From Caprimulgus europaeus (lineage: Eukaryota > Chordata > Aves > Caprimulgiformes > Caprimulgidae): a stretch of 64,000 nt of DNA. The stretch lies in assembly GCA_907165065.1 (NCBI GenBank), contig OU015524.1, positions 29,698,795 to 29,762,794 of the forward strand, read 5' to 3'. Made by a program: the position numbers and the translations under genes. Positions 1 through 12,591 of this stretch are shown here, piece after piece (the stretch's first letter is position 1; every line of letters starts with the position of its first letter). Under the pieces are notes generated by a model. It saw nothing but the letters and a program-made list of their open reading frames with translations, did not search any database and was not told the origin of the DNA.

Positions 1-300
1 TTCACTGGCTTCACTCTGCCCTTCTGAAATGCTAAATATCTACCAGAATCTGACCCTACAATCCTTTTCAGTAGGTGCTTTATAATTTGGCACCTACCTG
101 TACCAGCCTGGAGACTGGGTATAATGTGGAGTATTGGTTGCACTTAAGTGATGATCAAACCAGGGCTCAGTCAGATCATGCTATACCTACTATATCCAAT
201 GAAAATGAAACCAATGAATCTTCTAGTAAAGTCATCACATAAAAATCAGAATTATATTGTAGAACACATACATAGCTTCTCCTTAGCCAAGGTAAACAAA

Positions 301-600
301 CCTACCTACTTTGCTTCAGGAGCTGTTTTTTCCTACACCATCAACACAGGCCACTTCACTTGGTTTATATTTCTGGCACCAGAGACAGGTCTGAACAACT
401 TCCTCAAAGTGAATGTTATTTGAGGCCAGAAAAAAGCATTTCTGGCCTTTCTCTGAGGTTTTCCAATCCCTAAATGACCTTCCTGTGTCTTCTCATATAC
501 ATTTGCATGTAAAACCTTAGGAATTACTATCCTGCTACCTTTAAGCAACATTCCATCAATAACTAAGGTTTCTCCCTTCAGTCTCTAACAGGGTCCAGTA
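301..600 (-). pseudogene. Degraded Ty3/gypsy-like integrase N-terminal (HHCC) remnant
   Basis: Minus-strand translation shows a retroelement integrase zinc-binding region. About 552-421 reads RIVIPKVLHANVYEK, then EGHLGIGKPQRKAR and a WPQ motif, containing both histidines of the HHCC finger. The two cysteines (C-L-W-C followed by QKYKP) lie in another frame at about 395-360, so there is a frameshift near base 420. A further frame break occurs near 552, and a stop follows near 315. The pattern fits pol integrases of Ty3/gypsy elements and their host-derived relatives (GIN1-like). No intact polyprotein remains, and I could not place the reverse transcriptase or integrase core with confidence. 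It is a fossil, and the element may continue to the left of the window. Confidence 0.6.
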
Positions 601-3600
601 GCATGCTATCTGGCCCACAGTCTGCTAAAAAGTTTGGTTGCACTGAAAATTTGAAAGTCCTATCCTCTGCAGCCACAACATCAGTCGTTATTTAACCTGA
701 AGTTGAACAAGAAATGGAAGGTATTCGCTTGTCTACACATGCAGTGTTTATCGAGCATAAAGCTGTAACACCAAAACTCTCCCTGATTTGTTATTCAGTG
801 TGCAAATTATACCTGTGTAGTTGAAAAAGTCTCACATCTACATGAAGGGAGGAGGTGACAAAAAGTTATGTGGGTAAACATCATCTAAACAAAGCACTTT
901 GACCATGTTTTTTTCTAGTGATTTACATACACCTAGTCTCCAATTTTATCCACAATATTTAAAAGGTACAATCTCAACACCAGCACTGCATTATTCACAG
1001 CTAATTTAGGTACATGTTTACCAGAGATACTGCCCTTCTTATTTTAAATACTCAGGTAAGTATTATCATCAGGTATGACCTCAGTGTTCTCTCTTTCCTT
1101 TATAAAATTGAAATTCCACGTATCTTGTGTATCTTAGCATCTCAGTGCCCAGCACAGTTCAGAGGGTTGATGAGAAAATTTTATTCCTTACCATTGTACT
1201 GATCACACACTCTCCACGAAACAAAAACCTGGACACACTTTCAACAACTATGTTCACCTGCCTCTCTTTTTATAAATTGCAGTTTTCCAAGTTGTTATTT
1301 ACCCACAGATTTAATTTCCTGAACAAGACTGTCATGCCAGACTAGCTTTCTTCTTAACCAAAAGTCCTATTGCTTTCTTCTGCCATTACACAAGTGCGAT
1401 CTTAACTCATGGACCTGTAGACAGCAGAAAATTTAAAATGTTCCTTTACTCTCAGATAAAAGTCTTTTTCTTTGTTGCAACACTGCCTGTTGCTCCTATG
1501 AAAAGGTCTTTTGGTAATGTAAGCATTCCATCATCAATGACTCACCATGCTACGCTTATTTTGACATTCATTGCTTGCTGCTGCCTTTGGAACCTTTCAC
1601 TTCAGGTATCCTTCTATAATCCTGAGATTTTCTAGTACACCCACAGTTATCTTGTGTTTTGCCAAGGATACACACTGCATTTATGGGAAGAAAACCAGGC
1701 ATTATGGCTGGATGGAGCCCTTGTGTGAGGGCAACCATCACTCAGTTTAAATGTAGCCTTAACTTCCCAAACGTAGCTCTTAACCTTAGATCATTTACAC
1801 TGATTTTTCACTTTTGTTTTCATAATCTCCATTCAAAATACATCATTCATGTGCTGGGAGGAGGGGTACTGTGGAATTCAGTGCTTCCCAAATGTATGCT
1901 ATACAGAGTAATAGGCTTCTCTGCCCAAATTAAGTTAAACCTATGAAAAAGATGAGAAGGGGTGTCAGCAGTAATGCCGTCTTCTAATTGTTTTTCCTTA
2001 CCAGGGCACCTGTTGCATAAAGCTCCAGCAAAGTGTTGTTTAAGCTGCCTTTAGCTACCCTCCACATTTCAGGAGAGTTTCAATTTCTGACGGGTTTTAA
2101 GAGCCCTGTGCTTTCACTCAGGTATTTTGTTAGCTCACTTTACATCTGGAGTCAGTGCAGGTAACCACACAGCACCCTGAAGCGTGACTGAATCCTTTGG
2201 CCTGGATCTGAGATCTGACAAATTGCCGGTCTGCAGCTTCAGCTCCTGCACAGCATCGTACCAGGCTCCATGTCCCTTGCACCAGAAATGGCAGAGCACA
2301 TCTTCTTCACCAAATGGGCTTAAGTCTGGCTTCCCTCATCATCTTCCACTAATGAGATTGGGCTAAAAGCACTGAGCATATCTTTGGTTCCATGGTAACT
2401 GGAATTTAAACTATAGAAAGCCTCAGAATGCAGTCAACAAAAAAGAAAACTGGGCCAGAACAGTGTACTCCTAAAAATTCCACCTGAAAAGATTAAGTGG
2501 TGTTACCCCCTCACCCTGCTCTTGCCGTGCTGCCACACTGATTATAGTGACCCAGGATCCCTAGGGTTAATTTTGTGATCTGAGAGGCCAATGAGATAGC
2601 ATTTTCCTTAAAACTTGATTTTATTTTTAAAGGTTTATTTTAAATGCACCTTGTAAATGAATTCTAATTTGACCTCTAATTTGAACTAACCATCAGTACT
2701 AGTATTTACATGAACCAGATACGGGACAGTTCATAAATCTGAGGTCATTTTTTTTTTTTAATTATTTGCTCACTGGGACATATACATAAACCACAAAACA
2801 CCATAGACTATTAACTCACATCTTTTTCCCTTATGGTTCCAAAGCCAAAATGTTCCTCCCTCTCCGATTCATTTTTTTAATCTTTTCTGAATCCATTCAA
2901 ACTTTATCCAATAACTGTCAGTAAGTGATAGTCATATTGAATAAATGCAGAATTAGTAAACCCTCTAATTCCAAAGTGTTTAGCTTTAGAGCACAAGAAG
3001 TTAAACACTTTCTTGCAACACATTGTAAACATGTCAATGTGTTTAACATTTTAAATGTGTTCTGTTCCCTTGCGCGTGTGTTTAGAAAAGAAACAGGTTA
3101 TGATATTTAACTAGTGAATGGATATATGTGCTCATTCCTACCAACACTTTTTAAACACTTGTGGATGCTTAAAATTATGATGTGTTTAAGATTTGAACAC
3201 GTTTGCTTTTCTACACCCCTAATCCAATGAATGTTTGATGCATTTATTTAGAACAGCAAGTTTTTATCAGTCTAGCAAAGCATACAATCTGTAAATAGCA
3301 ATGCTTAATTTTTTATATTTCTTCATTCTACTCAAAATGAGAATCTAATCAGGTGAGGTTTTACCACAGGGTATAGACTTTTCCCACCAGAATGAAATTA
3401 TTGTGTTAAGATGAAACTGATCTAATTTGTGAGGTGCAGAAGTAACTACAACTTTTAAAATGTATTTTCTTTCTCAAAGACAAGACTCTGAACTATATGG
3501 GAAACACAGGAATTTTGCAACCGGAGAACATCTGCAAACATTTTGAAGGAGGGTTTTTTATTATGTGCTCTATAGTAGGATAAAAGCATAAATTATCTGG

Positions 3601-6063
3601 AAATAAACTGGCTATACTACCCACCTACATGCGTATGGGGTTACTCAGTGAGGAAATGGCAGAGCCCCATGCATCTTCGACTGCTGCTTCACCTGAACTC
3701 TGCTCACTGGTCTAGCTGTGCTCGGGCTATTTCTAACACTCCAAACCACCAAGCAGCTGCTCACAGCTGTCATTTAAAAAAAACCCTCCCCAAAACCCCC
3801 AAACCAACCCCCCTCCCCCCCAAATCCCCAACAAATGCCAGCAATAAAATTTTATCTATCATTCCTCCAAATTAGCTTAACCTGAGGCCAAGCACAGGCA
3901 ATGCTCAGTGCTTACAACCATGACATGCTATTTCAGGACTTGTGAATGATAAAAATGGGTTCTTTTTTAGTGTGATAATTTGAATTTCCCTGTAAAATCC
4001 AATTGCAGTGGTTGACAACCATTTCCTTACCATGATTCTGTTACAACAAAACAATAGCTTTATGACCCCACTTTTGCCTACTCCTCCCATCTTCCCCCTT
4101 TGAACCTGTCCATAGGAAAAAGAAGACTACTCAAGAATCCCTGAAATATCTTTATATGTCAGAAAAGCAGCATCTGAAGTGTTTGCAGGATTAGGAATAG
4201 ACACATCACATTCTACCACGTGGAAAGGCAAAATTAACAAAGTCCTTAAGGTATTGGATGTGTCTGCCTTAAATCTTTTTCTTGTTCAAGAACCAACCAA
4301 CGTGGATAATCCAGAAAGCTGGGTGCTATTTTTAATTTTATTTGAGATCCAGATATCCCAACTTTATTCCTAATTCTTTGTATTCCAGATGTGCCAGCAA
4401 GCTCAGAAACCCCTGTATCATTGTGCTGGGGGCTGTACAAGGGCGTAGAAAGAGCTTGCACCCGCCAAGGGGTCAAAGCAGAAACAGAGTGTGCCAATTC
4501 TTCCAGTTCCCTCTGCAGGCCAGGGGAAGCAGATCTCACCTCATTCCTGACTTTTCATGCCACACATCATCTGCACAGAGCCACACTGCAGAAAACAAAC
4601 TGTCAGGCGACCTATGAATGCAAAGGAAAACAAAGTACTCACATGGCCCTTGTATCAGCCTGTGAGATGCCTGTCCCCACTTCTGAGGTGTCAGCAGGAG
4701 TTTCATCTGGCCCTTCCTGGGTTACTGCCCAAGACCTTCTGGAGCTCTTTTTTCAGCTGGTGTCCTGCCCTGCAGACAGGGAACCATGAATCTACTGCAG
4801 GATCTTGCCATCCTTGCCCCCGGGCATGACAGCAACCCAGAGCTTTCACATTTCTCAGCATCATGAGTTATCTGGAGTCCTTCTCACAATTTGTTTTTAA
4901 TGGAATAATAGTAATAAAGGAAATGAAGGTGGTGGGCTTTGGTCACACTGTAGCTACACAAGTGTCCTGTGGACTAGTATTCAAAGGCACTTTCTGAAAA
5001 TATTCAGCCTTTGCTTAAGTAACAGCAACACAAAAACCCAGTGCTGGAGCCATTTAAAGTTTGAATGCCAGCTGCATTTTTATTGGCCGTCTGTGACTTC
5101 AAAGGGCTTTTCCTTCACTAATGCCCAGACAGGTAGGCTGCCCTGAAATCTCTCTGCCATGCTGACTTACGGATTTTGAACTGATTTTATCCGCAGGCTT
5201 AAGCCTGAAAATTAACCTTAAACATATCTGGGCTAAAATGAATTTCAGCATCTTGCAGTTCAGCTACAGCACTGACACTTAATCAGGCAGGGGAAGGTTC
5301 ATCTGACAACATATAGTAAAGATGTTCTTTGCAGTCACGTAAACCTTCATTCGCTTATACTTTAATCCCAAGACTTTAAGACAAAAACTTCGGAAAAGCA
5401 GATTTGCTGTTGCTGTGCCAAGTTTTTATTTGTAAGAATAGGGAACAATGAGGAAATTCAGTTGGATGCTTAATGTATTTTTCAGTTTCAACAATCTGGT
5501 CTTTACTACACCGTTTTATAAGAGTATCTAAAGCCCTCATCCCAGATCAGGACCCCATTTGACTAGCTGCTGCTTTGACATAATAGGGTATGGGCCTTAT
5601 TACAGAGACTTTGAGGTCGGAGGGGCAGAATTACACGTCAGTGTAATGTTTCAGGTACCATCTGCCCTTATGGGTACATCCACAATACTGTAAAGAAAAT
5701 TTTGGTGCTAACATCATATAATAACAGTTGTTTTACTGTATAAAAATGGAAGGATTGAATGGATTGGGACACATGGGACAATTTTTCCATCTGGTTCCTG
5801 AGTGCTGCTCCTTGGGGCATCTGTAATCCCTGTTCCACTGCATGGTAGGCAGAAGTTAGAAGGCTCCAAAATGCTGCAGATGCAGCATGATTGAATTTAT
5901 AAAGTCTGGTCTTGAGATACGATTAACCATAAGGAGCTTCACTGAAGCTTTATAATAAAATTTTGGTAGTGCAGGCAAAGATACTATAAAGACAAAAGTA
6001 ATATATATTTCTAAACAACAGCTTAAAAATGCATGAGTTAATCTTATATAGTAATCAACATAG
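601..6063. other. Intergenic, no gene seen
   Basis: AT-rich sequence without recognised genes. ORFs up to 132 codons near 4391-4789 resemble no known family. A G-quadruplex-prone tract lies at 3784-3829 and a T-run at 2751-2759. Words rich in TAAAC/GTTTA occur around 2900-3250 without a clear repeat unit. Confidence 0.6.
3784..3829 (-). other. G-quadruplex-prone tract (minus strand)
   Basis: The plus strand is almost only C and A. Read on the minus strand it contains at least five G runs of 3-7 bases with spacers of 1-7 bases, including GGGGGGGAGGGGGG. Confidence 0.6.
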
Positions 6064-6068
6064 GCTTA
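6064..6068. repeat. Target-site duplication, left copy (GCTTA)
   Basis: GCTTA directly before the TG of the solo LTR. The same five bases follow its CA end at 7220-7224. A 5-bp duplication is typical of many retroviral-type integrases. Confidence 0.75.
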
Positions 6069-7219
6069 TGTATTGGGTTTGAGTGGCAAGGTTTTGGTAG
6101 CAGCAGGAGGGGGGGACATGGCGGGGGGCTTCTGTGAGAGAAGCTCCCAGAAGTTTCCCCCATGTCTGACCCGACACAGCCAATGCCAGCCGGCTACAAG
6201 AAGGGACCCGCCGCTGGCCAAGGCCGAGCCCATCAGTAACGCCTCTGTGATAGCATAATTAAGGAAAAAAAAAGGGAAGAGAGGGAAAAAAAGCTGCACA
6301 CTTTGCAGCTGGAGAGAGGAGTGAGAAGGTGTAAGAGAAACAACTCTGCAGACACCAAGGTCAGTGAAGAAGGAGGGGGAGGAGGTGCTCCAGGCACCGG
6401 AGCAGAGATTCCCCTGCAGCCTGTGGTGAGGACCATGGTGAAGCAGGCTGTCCCCCTGCAGCCCATGGAGGTCCATGGTGGAGCAGTGACCACCTGTAGC
6501 CCATGGAGGACCCCACGCCGGAGCAGGTGGATGCCCAAAGGAGGCTGTGACCCCGCGGGAAGCCCGCGCTGGAGCAGGTTCCTGTCAGGACCTGTAGCCC
6601 GTGGAGAGAGGAGCCCACGCCGGAGCAGGTTTGCTGGCAGGACTTGTGACCCCGTGGGGGACCCGCGCTGGAGCAGTCCCTTCCTGTAGGACTGCACCCC
6701 ATGGAAAGGACCCAGGCTGGAGCAGTTCGTGAAGAGCTGTCAGTCATGGGAAGGACTCACGTTGGAGAAGTTGGTGGAGGACTGTCTCCCGTGAGAGGGA
6801 CCCCAGGCTGGTGCAGGGAAGGAGTCCTCCCCCGAGGAGGAAGGAGCAGCAGAAACACCATGTGATAAACTGACCCCAACCCCATTCCCTCTTCCCCTGT
6901 GCCACTCGGGGGAGGAGGTGGAAAATCAGGAAAGAGATTAAGCCCGGGAAGAAGGGAGGGATGGGGGAGGTGTTTTAAGATTTGGTTTTACTTCTTATTA
7001 TACTCTGATTTTGATTGGTAATAAAGTAAATTTGTTTTTTCTCCCCCAAGACGAGTCTGTTTTGCTCATGCCAGTAATTGCTGAGTGATCTCTCTCTGTC
7101 CTTATCTCCACCCATGAGCTTTTCATTATATTTTTCTCCCCCCTGCCCAGTTGAGGAGGGGGAGTGATAGAGTGGGCTCTGGTGGGCATCCGGTCTCTAG
7201 CCAGGGTCAACCCACCACA
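6069..7219 (+). mobile_element. Complete solo LTR of an avian endogenous retrovirus, 1151 bp
   Basis: The element starts TGTATTGGG and ends CCCACCACA, an imperfect terminal inverted repeat with TG...CA ends, and is flanked by GCTTA on both sides. It has the look of an LTR family common in bird genomes (GGCAAGGTTTTGGTAGC near the start, CCAGGGTCAACCCACCACA at the end). An AATAAA lies at 7020-7025, followed by a T-rich stretch, as for the R/U5 part of a plus-oriented LTR. No internal gag, pol or env sequence lies next to it, so it is a recombined solo LTR. The middle carries a degenerate tandem array (6399-6816). I assign it to ERVL/ERVK-like LTRs only tentatively. The long ORFs on both strands within it are products of the array and not genes. 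Confidence 0.85.
6399..6816 (+). repeat. Degenerate ~40-51 bp tandem array inside the LTR
   Basis: The core G(G/A)AGCAG or a close variant recurs at 6399, 6440, 6480, 6520, 6571, 6622, 6670, 6719, 6763 and 6810, a spacing of 40-51 bases. Most units also carry CC(A/G)TGG and a CCC(A/G)CGC(C/T) before the core. About ten units, GC-rich compared with surrounding DNA. Confidence 0.75.
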
Positions 7220-7224
7220 GCTTA
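7220..7224. repeat. Target-site duplication, right copy (GCTTA)
   Basis: Perfect match to 6064-6068, immediately after the LTR's terminal CA. Confidence 0.75.
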
Positions 7225-7469
7225 TTTCACAAATAGTACTGGCAGAATACTAAATTTTGATCTTGACTAAAATACTGGAATTCAGTGCAGTTGTCTGAAA
7301 TAACTGGGTCATTCTATTGAATATCTGACATCAAAACTAAGACAGGGCAAATTTAAGCATTGTTAGGCTTCAATATCTTTGCATTTTATACACACAGACA
7401 ACTCTGAAGATGAACTCTTGAAACTAATTTCAAGACGTACCTGCTGTGCTTGACTTTCAGGAGTAGGAC
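7225..7469. other. Short unique gap between LTR and CR1
   Basis: AT-rich sequence with no recognised feature. It separates the two unrelated insertions. Confidence 0.5.
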
Positions 7470-8526
7470 TGAGTGGATAGTGAAGTGGATTAAAAATTGG
7501 CTCATTGGCAGATCTCAAAGGGTTGTGATCAGTGATGCAGAGTCTAGTTGGAAGCCTGTATTCCCTGGGGGTCAGTACTGGATCCAGTCTTGTTCAACAT
7601 ATTCATCAATGACCTGGATGAAGGGACAGAGTGTAGCCTCAGCAAGTTTGCTGATGGCACAAAATCAAGAGGAATGGCTGACACACCAGAAGGCTGCACT
7701 GCCTTTCAGGGAGACATGGACAGGCTGGAGAGTTAGGGTGGAAAGGAACATAATGAAGTTCAACAAAGCAAGTCTTGAGTCCTGCACCTAGGGACGAATA
7801 ACCCCATGCACCAGTACAGGTTAGGGGGATGACCCACTGTAAAGCTGCTCTACAGGGAAGGAGCTGGGAGTCCTGGTGGACAGCAAGTTAACCATGAGCC
7901 AGCAATGTGCCCTCGTGGCCAGGAAGGCCAACTCCATCCTGGAGGGTGTTAGGAAGAGTGTTGCCAGCAGGTTCAGGGAGGTGATCCTCGCTCTCTACTG
8001 TGCCCTAGTGAGGCCACATCTGGAGCACTGTGTCCAGTTCTGGGCTCCCCAGTTCAAGAAAGAAAAGAAAACAGTGGAGAGAGTCCAGTGGAGACCTACG
8101 AAGAGTATTTGGGAACTGGAGCATCTCCCTTACGAGGAAAGGCTCAGAGACCTGGGTCTGCTCAGGCTGGAGATAAGACTGAGAGGGGATCTTATCAATG
8201 CTTATAAATGACCAATCGGCGGGTGTCAAGAGGATGGGGTCAGACTCTCTTCAGTGGTGCCCAGTGACAGAACAAGGGGCAATGGGCACAAACCGGAACA
8301 CAAGAAGTTCCATCTGAACATGAGGAAAAACTTCTTTACTGTAAGGGTGACGGAGCACTGGAACAGGCTGCCCAGAGAGGCTGTGGAGTCTCCTTCTCTG
8401 GAGACATTCAAAACCCACCTGGATGCAGTCCACAAATCTTGCTCCAGGTGAACCTGCTTTGGCAGGGGGTTGAACTAGATGATCTCCAGAGGTCCCTTCC
8501 AACCCCTACCACTCTGTGATTCTGAG
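7470..8526 (+). mobile_element. 5'-truncated CR1 LINE, ~1.06 kb
   Basis: CR1 (chicken repeat 1) non-LTR retrotransposon, plus orientation. It contains the 3' half of the reverse-transcriptase ORF. Recognisable pieces are [11 protein letters not shown] followed by KFADGTK at about 7587-7668 (the catalytic FADD/YADD box, here with the second Asp replaced by Gly), then [18 protein letters not shown] sequence, [13 protein letters not shown], and [20 protein letters not shown]. The 3' end has the usual CR1 phrase of about 70 bp (TAGATGATCTCCAGAGGTCC) and stops in ACTCTGTGATTCTGAG, the remains of the 3' octamer repeats. Frameshifts and a stop around 7735 show it is dead. No target duplication is evident, which is normal for CR1. 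Confidence 0.93.
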
Positions 8527-10649
8527 AGTATTAGAGATACATCAGGGATTCCTCCTCAAATGTTCAAGAAGAGTGTGTTCAAGGTGACAAACCGATCTCT
8601 TGTCTTCAACAACACTCCTAGACACTAATATTTCTTCCTGACCACACAAAGAATCTTGCCAAGGAATGTCTGTTCAAAAAGAGGGAAGATCAGGATTCAC
8701 TAGTCCTGGCAGGGAGGACTTTTTTTCAGCAAGGCACGTGCTGAAGTCATAACACTAAAGCTAATTTTCAAGTGGGAAAGGGAAGAGGAAAGCAGAGCTC
8801 TAGCACATTTGGGGCAAGTCTGTTTTTACTGTCTGCTTGTCATCACGTAAGTTTTATGCTGGAAACAGAAACAAACACCCTGTCAAAATACTTCAGGCAT
8901 CTGTTACTTAAACAGATCTCTCTGACAGGTGAAATAATAGACAGAATCAAAGAAGGGGGAAAACAACGATGCATATTTATTAACAACATAAAAATTTTAA
9001 AAATCTTAAGCAGGTTGATACGAATGTACTTTCAAGACAATTTCACACTGAAAACAAAACCAGAGACTTGTAGGTAAAGCCATGTTGAGAATCAATAAGG
9101 CAGCAAAGGCAGGTCTGAGGGCAGCCTACAGTACCTGCCTGGGCTTTAGAGCAGGAAAGCCTTTGAAGTTGCAGAGGGCCAATAAAAATGCAGCTGGCAT
9201 GCAACGCTTATGCATCTCCAGTGTAGTTTTTATATTAGTCATGTTTAAGCTGAAGTTGACCAACCTGAGAATATTCAGTTATCTTCAACACACATACAAT
9301 TAGCAATCTGGCTGGAAACCCCTTCTATACGTCCAATAGAGACATAATGCTTACTGTGCAACTGATGATTTCAAGGGAAGTGCAACTGGCCATTCTTGCC
9401 ACCTCTCTGCTTACCAGTGTTTTTTCAATTGTCCAGTTTCAGTTTTGCTGTGCACACATTTATGAGTCAACCATGATTTGCATTAAACTTGCAAAATATG
9501 CTTTACAACTCTGTGATTAAAATAACATGGGAAATTTTCTCACTTTTTTTTTTCTTCCCATTAAGAACATGCTTATATATGATATATTTGAAGTACATTT
9601 CTATTCTGGATCAGGTTTTACCACAGAATTTATCAGGTATACAGTCTTCTAAAAGTGACTAACTACAATCCCTATCCCTATTTTAATAGATTTCTTCAGA
9701 CATACACACTTTGAAAGGAAAGAAAGAGATACTTCTTCAGCATCCCATTGGTAGAGCAGACTCCCTATGAAAATGGAACTGGCGCAGTAAAATAACAGCA
9801 TCTGCTATTTTGACTTTCATCTTAACATGTACAGATTTCAGGGTTTCCAGCTGATCTGACAGAGCACTTCCTGTTCAGGAAATAAATGTGTCAAATGATT
9901 TCTTGATTTAAAGTGATGGATCACAGTAGCTCTCTGTACTGCAGGGGTGCTATTCTCATAAAACATATGCAACCTTTATTACTAAAACGAAGGGGAATTA
10001 CTCCAATATCACTTAGGGCAATTTCCTCAGCAGTCACCACATATCTCCAATGTTACAAATCCCAAAAGGAATAGGAGGAGGGGTGGGACCTGGAGGTAGC
10101 TGGAATCCTCTGCTTATTCTGGTGGGAGGAAAAAAGAGGAAACACTGTGTTATGTTTAGGATTTCTAGTTTAATTTGAAAGAAGGAAGTGAAACCCTTTT
10201 TAAGAATAAAAGGAACACATACAAATAGTTGAAGTGCAAGTTCTTTCATGAGCTATCTATTTATTTCTAGAATCACTGTGATGCTTAAAAAATTCAACAC
10301 AAAGTAGCTGCAGTGGTAAATGAGGTTAATGATAGGTCTTTCACACAATTTGATCTGAATTGACTAATGAAAAGGGGGCAAAATCACATTATTTTAAATA
10401 ATATTTATCACAGCTATATAACTTGGGATAAAGAGCTAGATGTTTTATATATGATCAAGAAAAGGAGGACAGTGAGTTGGAAAAGGTCTAAAAGGTGGAC
10501 AATGTATGTATCTAAGCAATGTAATAAGTCTTGGTCTATTAGGCAGAAGAACATTCAGGAGGAATAGTGAGGGTTTCCTTTCCACTGTTTATAGCAAAAG
10601 CCATATTGAGATAACCATTATGGTGTCCTCATTACTTAAAAAGATGTCA

Positions 10650-10960
10650 AAGAATAGGAAACGGCTACAAAAAAATGTTCCAAGAATGTCTTAGTACTTA
10701 AAACTTGAAAAGAAGATGAAGATGAGAAATGCCTCAGAAGAGAAGTACTAAGAATGCCACGTGCAACCCAGAACCAAAGACTGATGGAATGCCATTGAGC
10801 TAAACTATGTGCAAAGGTCAAGAGATAACTCAGTCATAGCCTACAAGTACTTGCAGGGATAGTAGATCCATGAAAGTAGAGGGCTATTTGATTCACCAGA
10901 CATAGGCATAATAAGATTTCAGACTTGGTATGGGAGTTTAAGTTGTATGATGACCTGTCT
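10650..10960 (+). mobile_element. Possible ancient CR1-like LINE fragment
   Basis: Spaced words recall the region upstream of the CR1 3' end: AAACGGCTACAAAAAAATG, GAAGATGAAGATGAG, and especially TCATAGCCTACAAGTACTTGC, which matches the usual CR1/L2-type phrase for 'AAYKY' near the ORF end. Divergence is high and there is no clear 3' terminus. Confidence 0.35.
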
Positions 10961-12572
10961 TACCCATTTTTGCATATCAGACAATCACAGTGACTACCTC
11001 TTCTCCTATTGCCAGAAAACAGCTGTTTGCAACCTCCTCACAAAAAGCAAGAGCAGCACTTCTACCAAGAAAAAACCAAATATGACTGAAGGGTCAATTC
11101 TTAAAGTACTCACTCGGAACAAAATGGCAGAGATATTCAGGGAAGAGTTACACCAGCAACAAAAATGAAGCAAGGCCTCAGGAAGACAAAGTTCTTCTCT
11201 TACAACAATGTGCATTTCCCTAAGTAACATAAGCTAATCCACAGGTTTAGCTGAAGAAGTCAAAGTATCCCTGACATATGCTCATCTGCAGTTTGCAATT
11301 CATTTCACATACCAATAGGACATGTAGCAATGGAAAGAATCCCATTTTAACTTATTTCCTTGCAACACACGACACTTCCCTCCAGCTTCTCCTTTGGGCC
11401 AGAAGAACCAGGCTGTTCATTTGCTCCATGACTGCTGAAGCTGCCATCTCACAGCCTGATCCCTACAGATCACCTACATTTCTGAAATAAGCCAGAATTC
11501 AAAGAGTGAATCCTCCTGTTGCATGCCTGACATGAGCAGGCACAGACTCATGTGAAGATAACCCTGGTCTTGGTTCATCTTTTTTCTCAGATATCATCAC
11601 ACAACCCCAACTGTAAATAATGTATTTTATAGTTTCTTGTGCAGTACAGCTTGCAGCCTACCTGACTGTAACAGAAAGGCTAAAATGACAGAGCCACTCC
11701 ATACTAGCTGTATCAAAAGAAGGAGGTATTAAATTCAAAGTGAAGTTCTTTCTTGCTTAAGTAAAAACTAGCAACTCCAATGGGAATTTGGTTTCGGACT
11801 CCTTCACCTCTAATTGTATCTTACATTTGCTAGGGCGGAGATCTTTGTTGAAAAGCCAAGCAATTTAACAAAGGAAAAGAAGCAGAGGCAACACTTGTAT
11901 CTCCATTTCTCTGGAAGGAGAATGTGCTAGAAAAAATGTATAAAAGGAAAGCATAAATTTATTCTAAAATGCCTCTAGTAATCTGGCTTTGAAAGATATC
12001 AATTACAACTGAAAAGGGGAAGGCCTTTTTACTGCTGTTATGGAAGAATATCAGTTCTGAAGAAATGGACATGCACGAGGATATCACCTTAACACACAGG
12101 GCAAGTATAAATGACTGTTCCAAAAATTATTGCACAGAATTCTACCAAGTTATTAAGCCATCTAGCATTTTACACCATTCAGAAATATATTTAGTGGAAA
12201 ACAAGACTAGACAAAGGAGACAAAGTTAATTTCAAAAGAGAAAACACTAAGGAAAATATAATGTTCTAGGAGTGGGAATGAATTGCATTTTAATTTCCTA
12301 CTCATATTGCTTCAGCCCACTGAAGTCAGAGGCCTGTGGGACTAGACACTGAAAAACACTTCCTCTTCCTGAGAAGCTTTTAATTAAATGCAGGAGATGG
12401 CAGGACACCCGAAGTGATTTGCCCATAGGACAGTGGCAAAACCAGGTTTAGAAGTTAGACCATGCCCTGTTTCCAGTTCTCTCTGCTTTGCAGCCAGCCA
12501 TGCTGTCCATGCCAATAGTAACTGGCTCTTTAAAAACAATCAGACTTCATGCCAGGGAGAAAGCTGTGAGAA

Positions 12573-12591
12573 TTTTTTTTTTTTTTTTTTT
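12573..12591. repeat. Homopolymer T19
   Basis: Uninterrupted T run followed by AGGAAGG. No poly(A)-tailed retrocopy is evident beside it. Confidence 0.85.

Noticed and set aside
4391..4829. 132-codon plus-strand ORF and overlapping frames
   Set aside because: No domain or family likeness, overlapped by other frames of similar length, no splice or promoter context.
6066..6747. Overlapping ORFs of 128-154 codons on both strands in the LTR
   Set aside because: They arise from the GC-rich tandem units of the LTR, repeat the same short peptide words, and match no retroviral protein.
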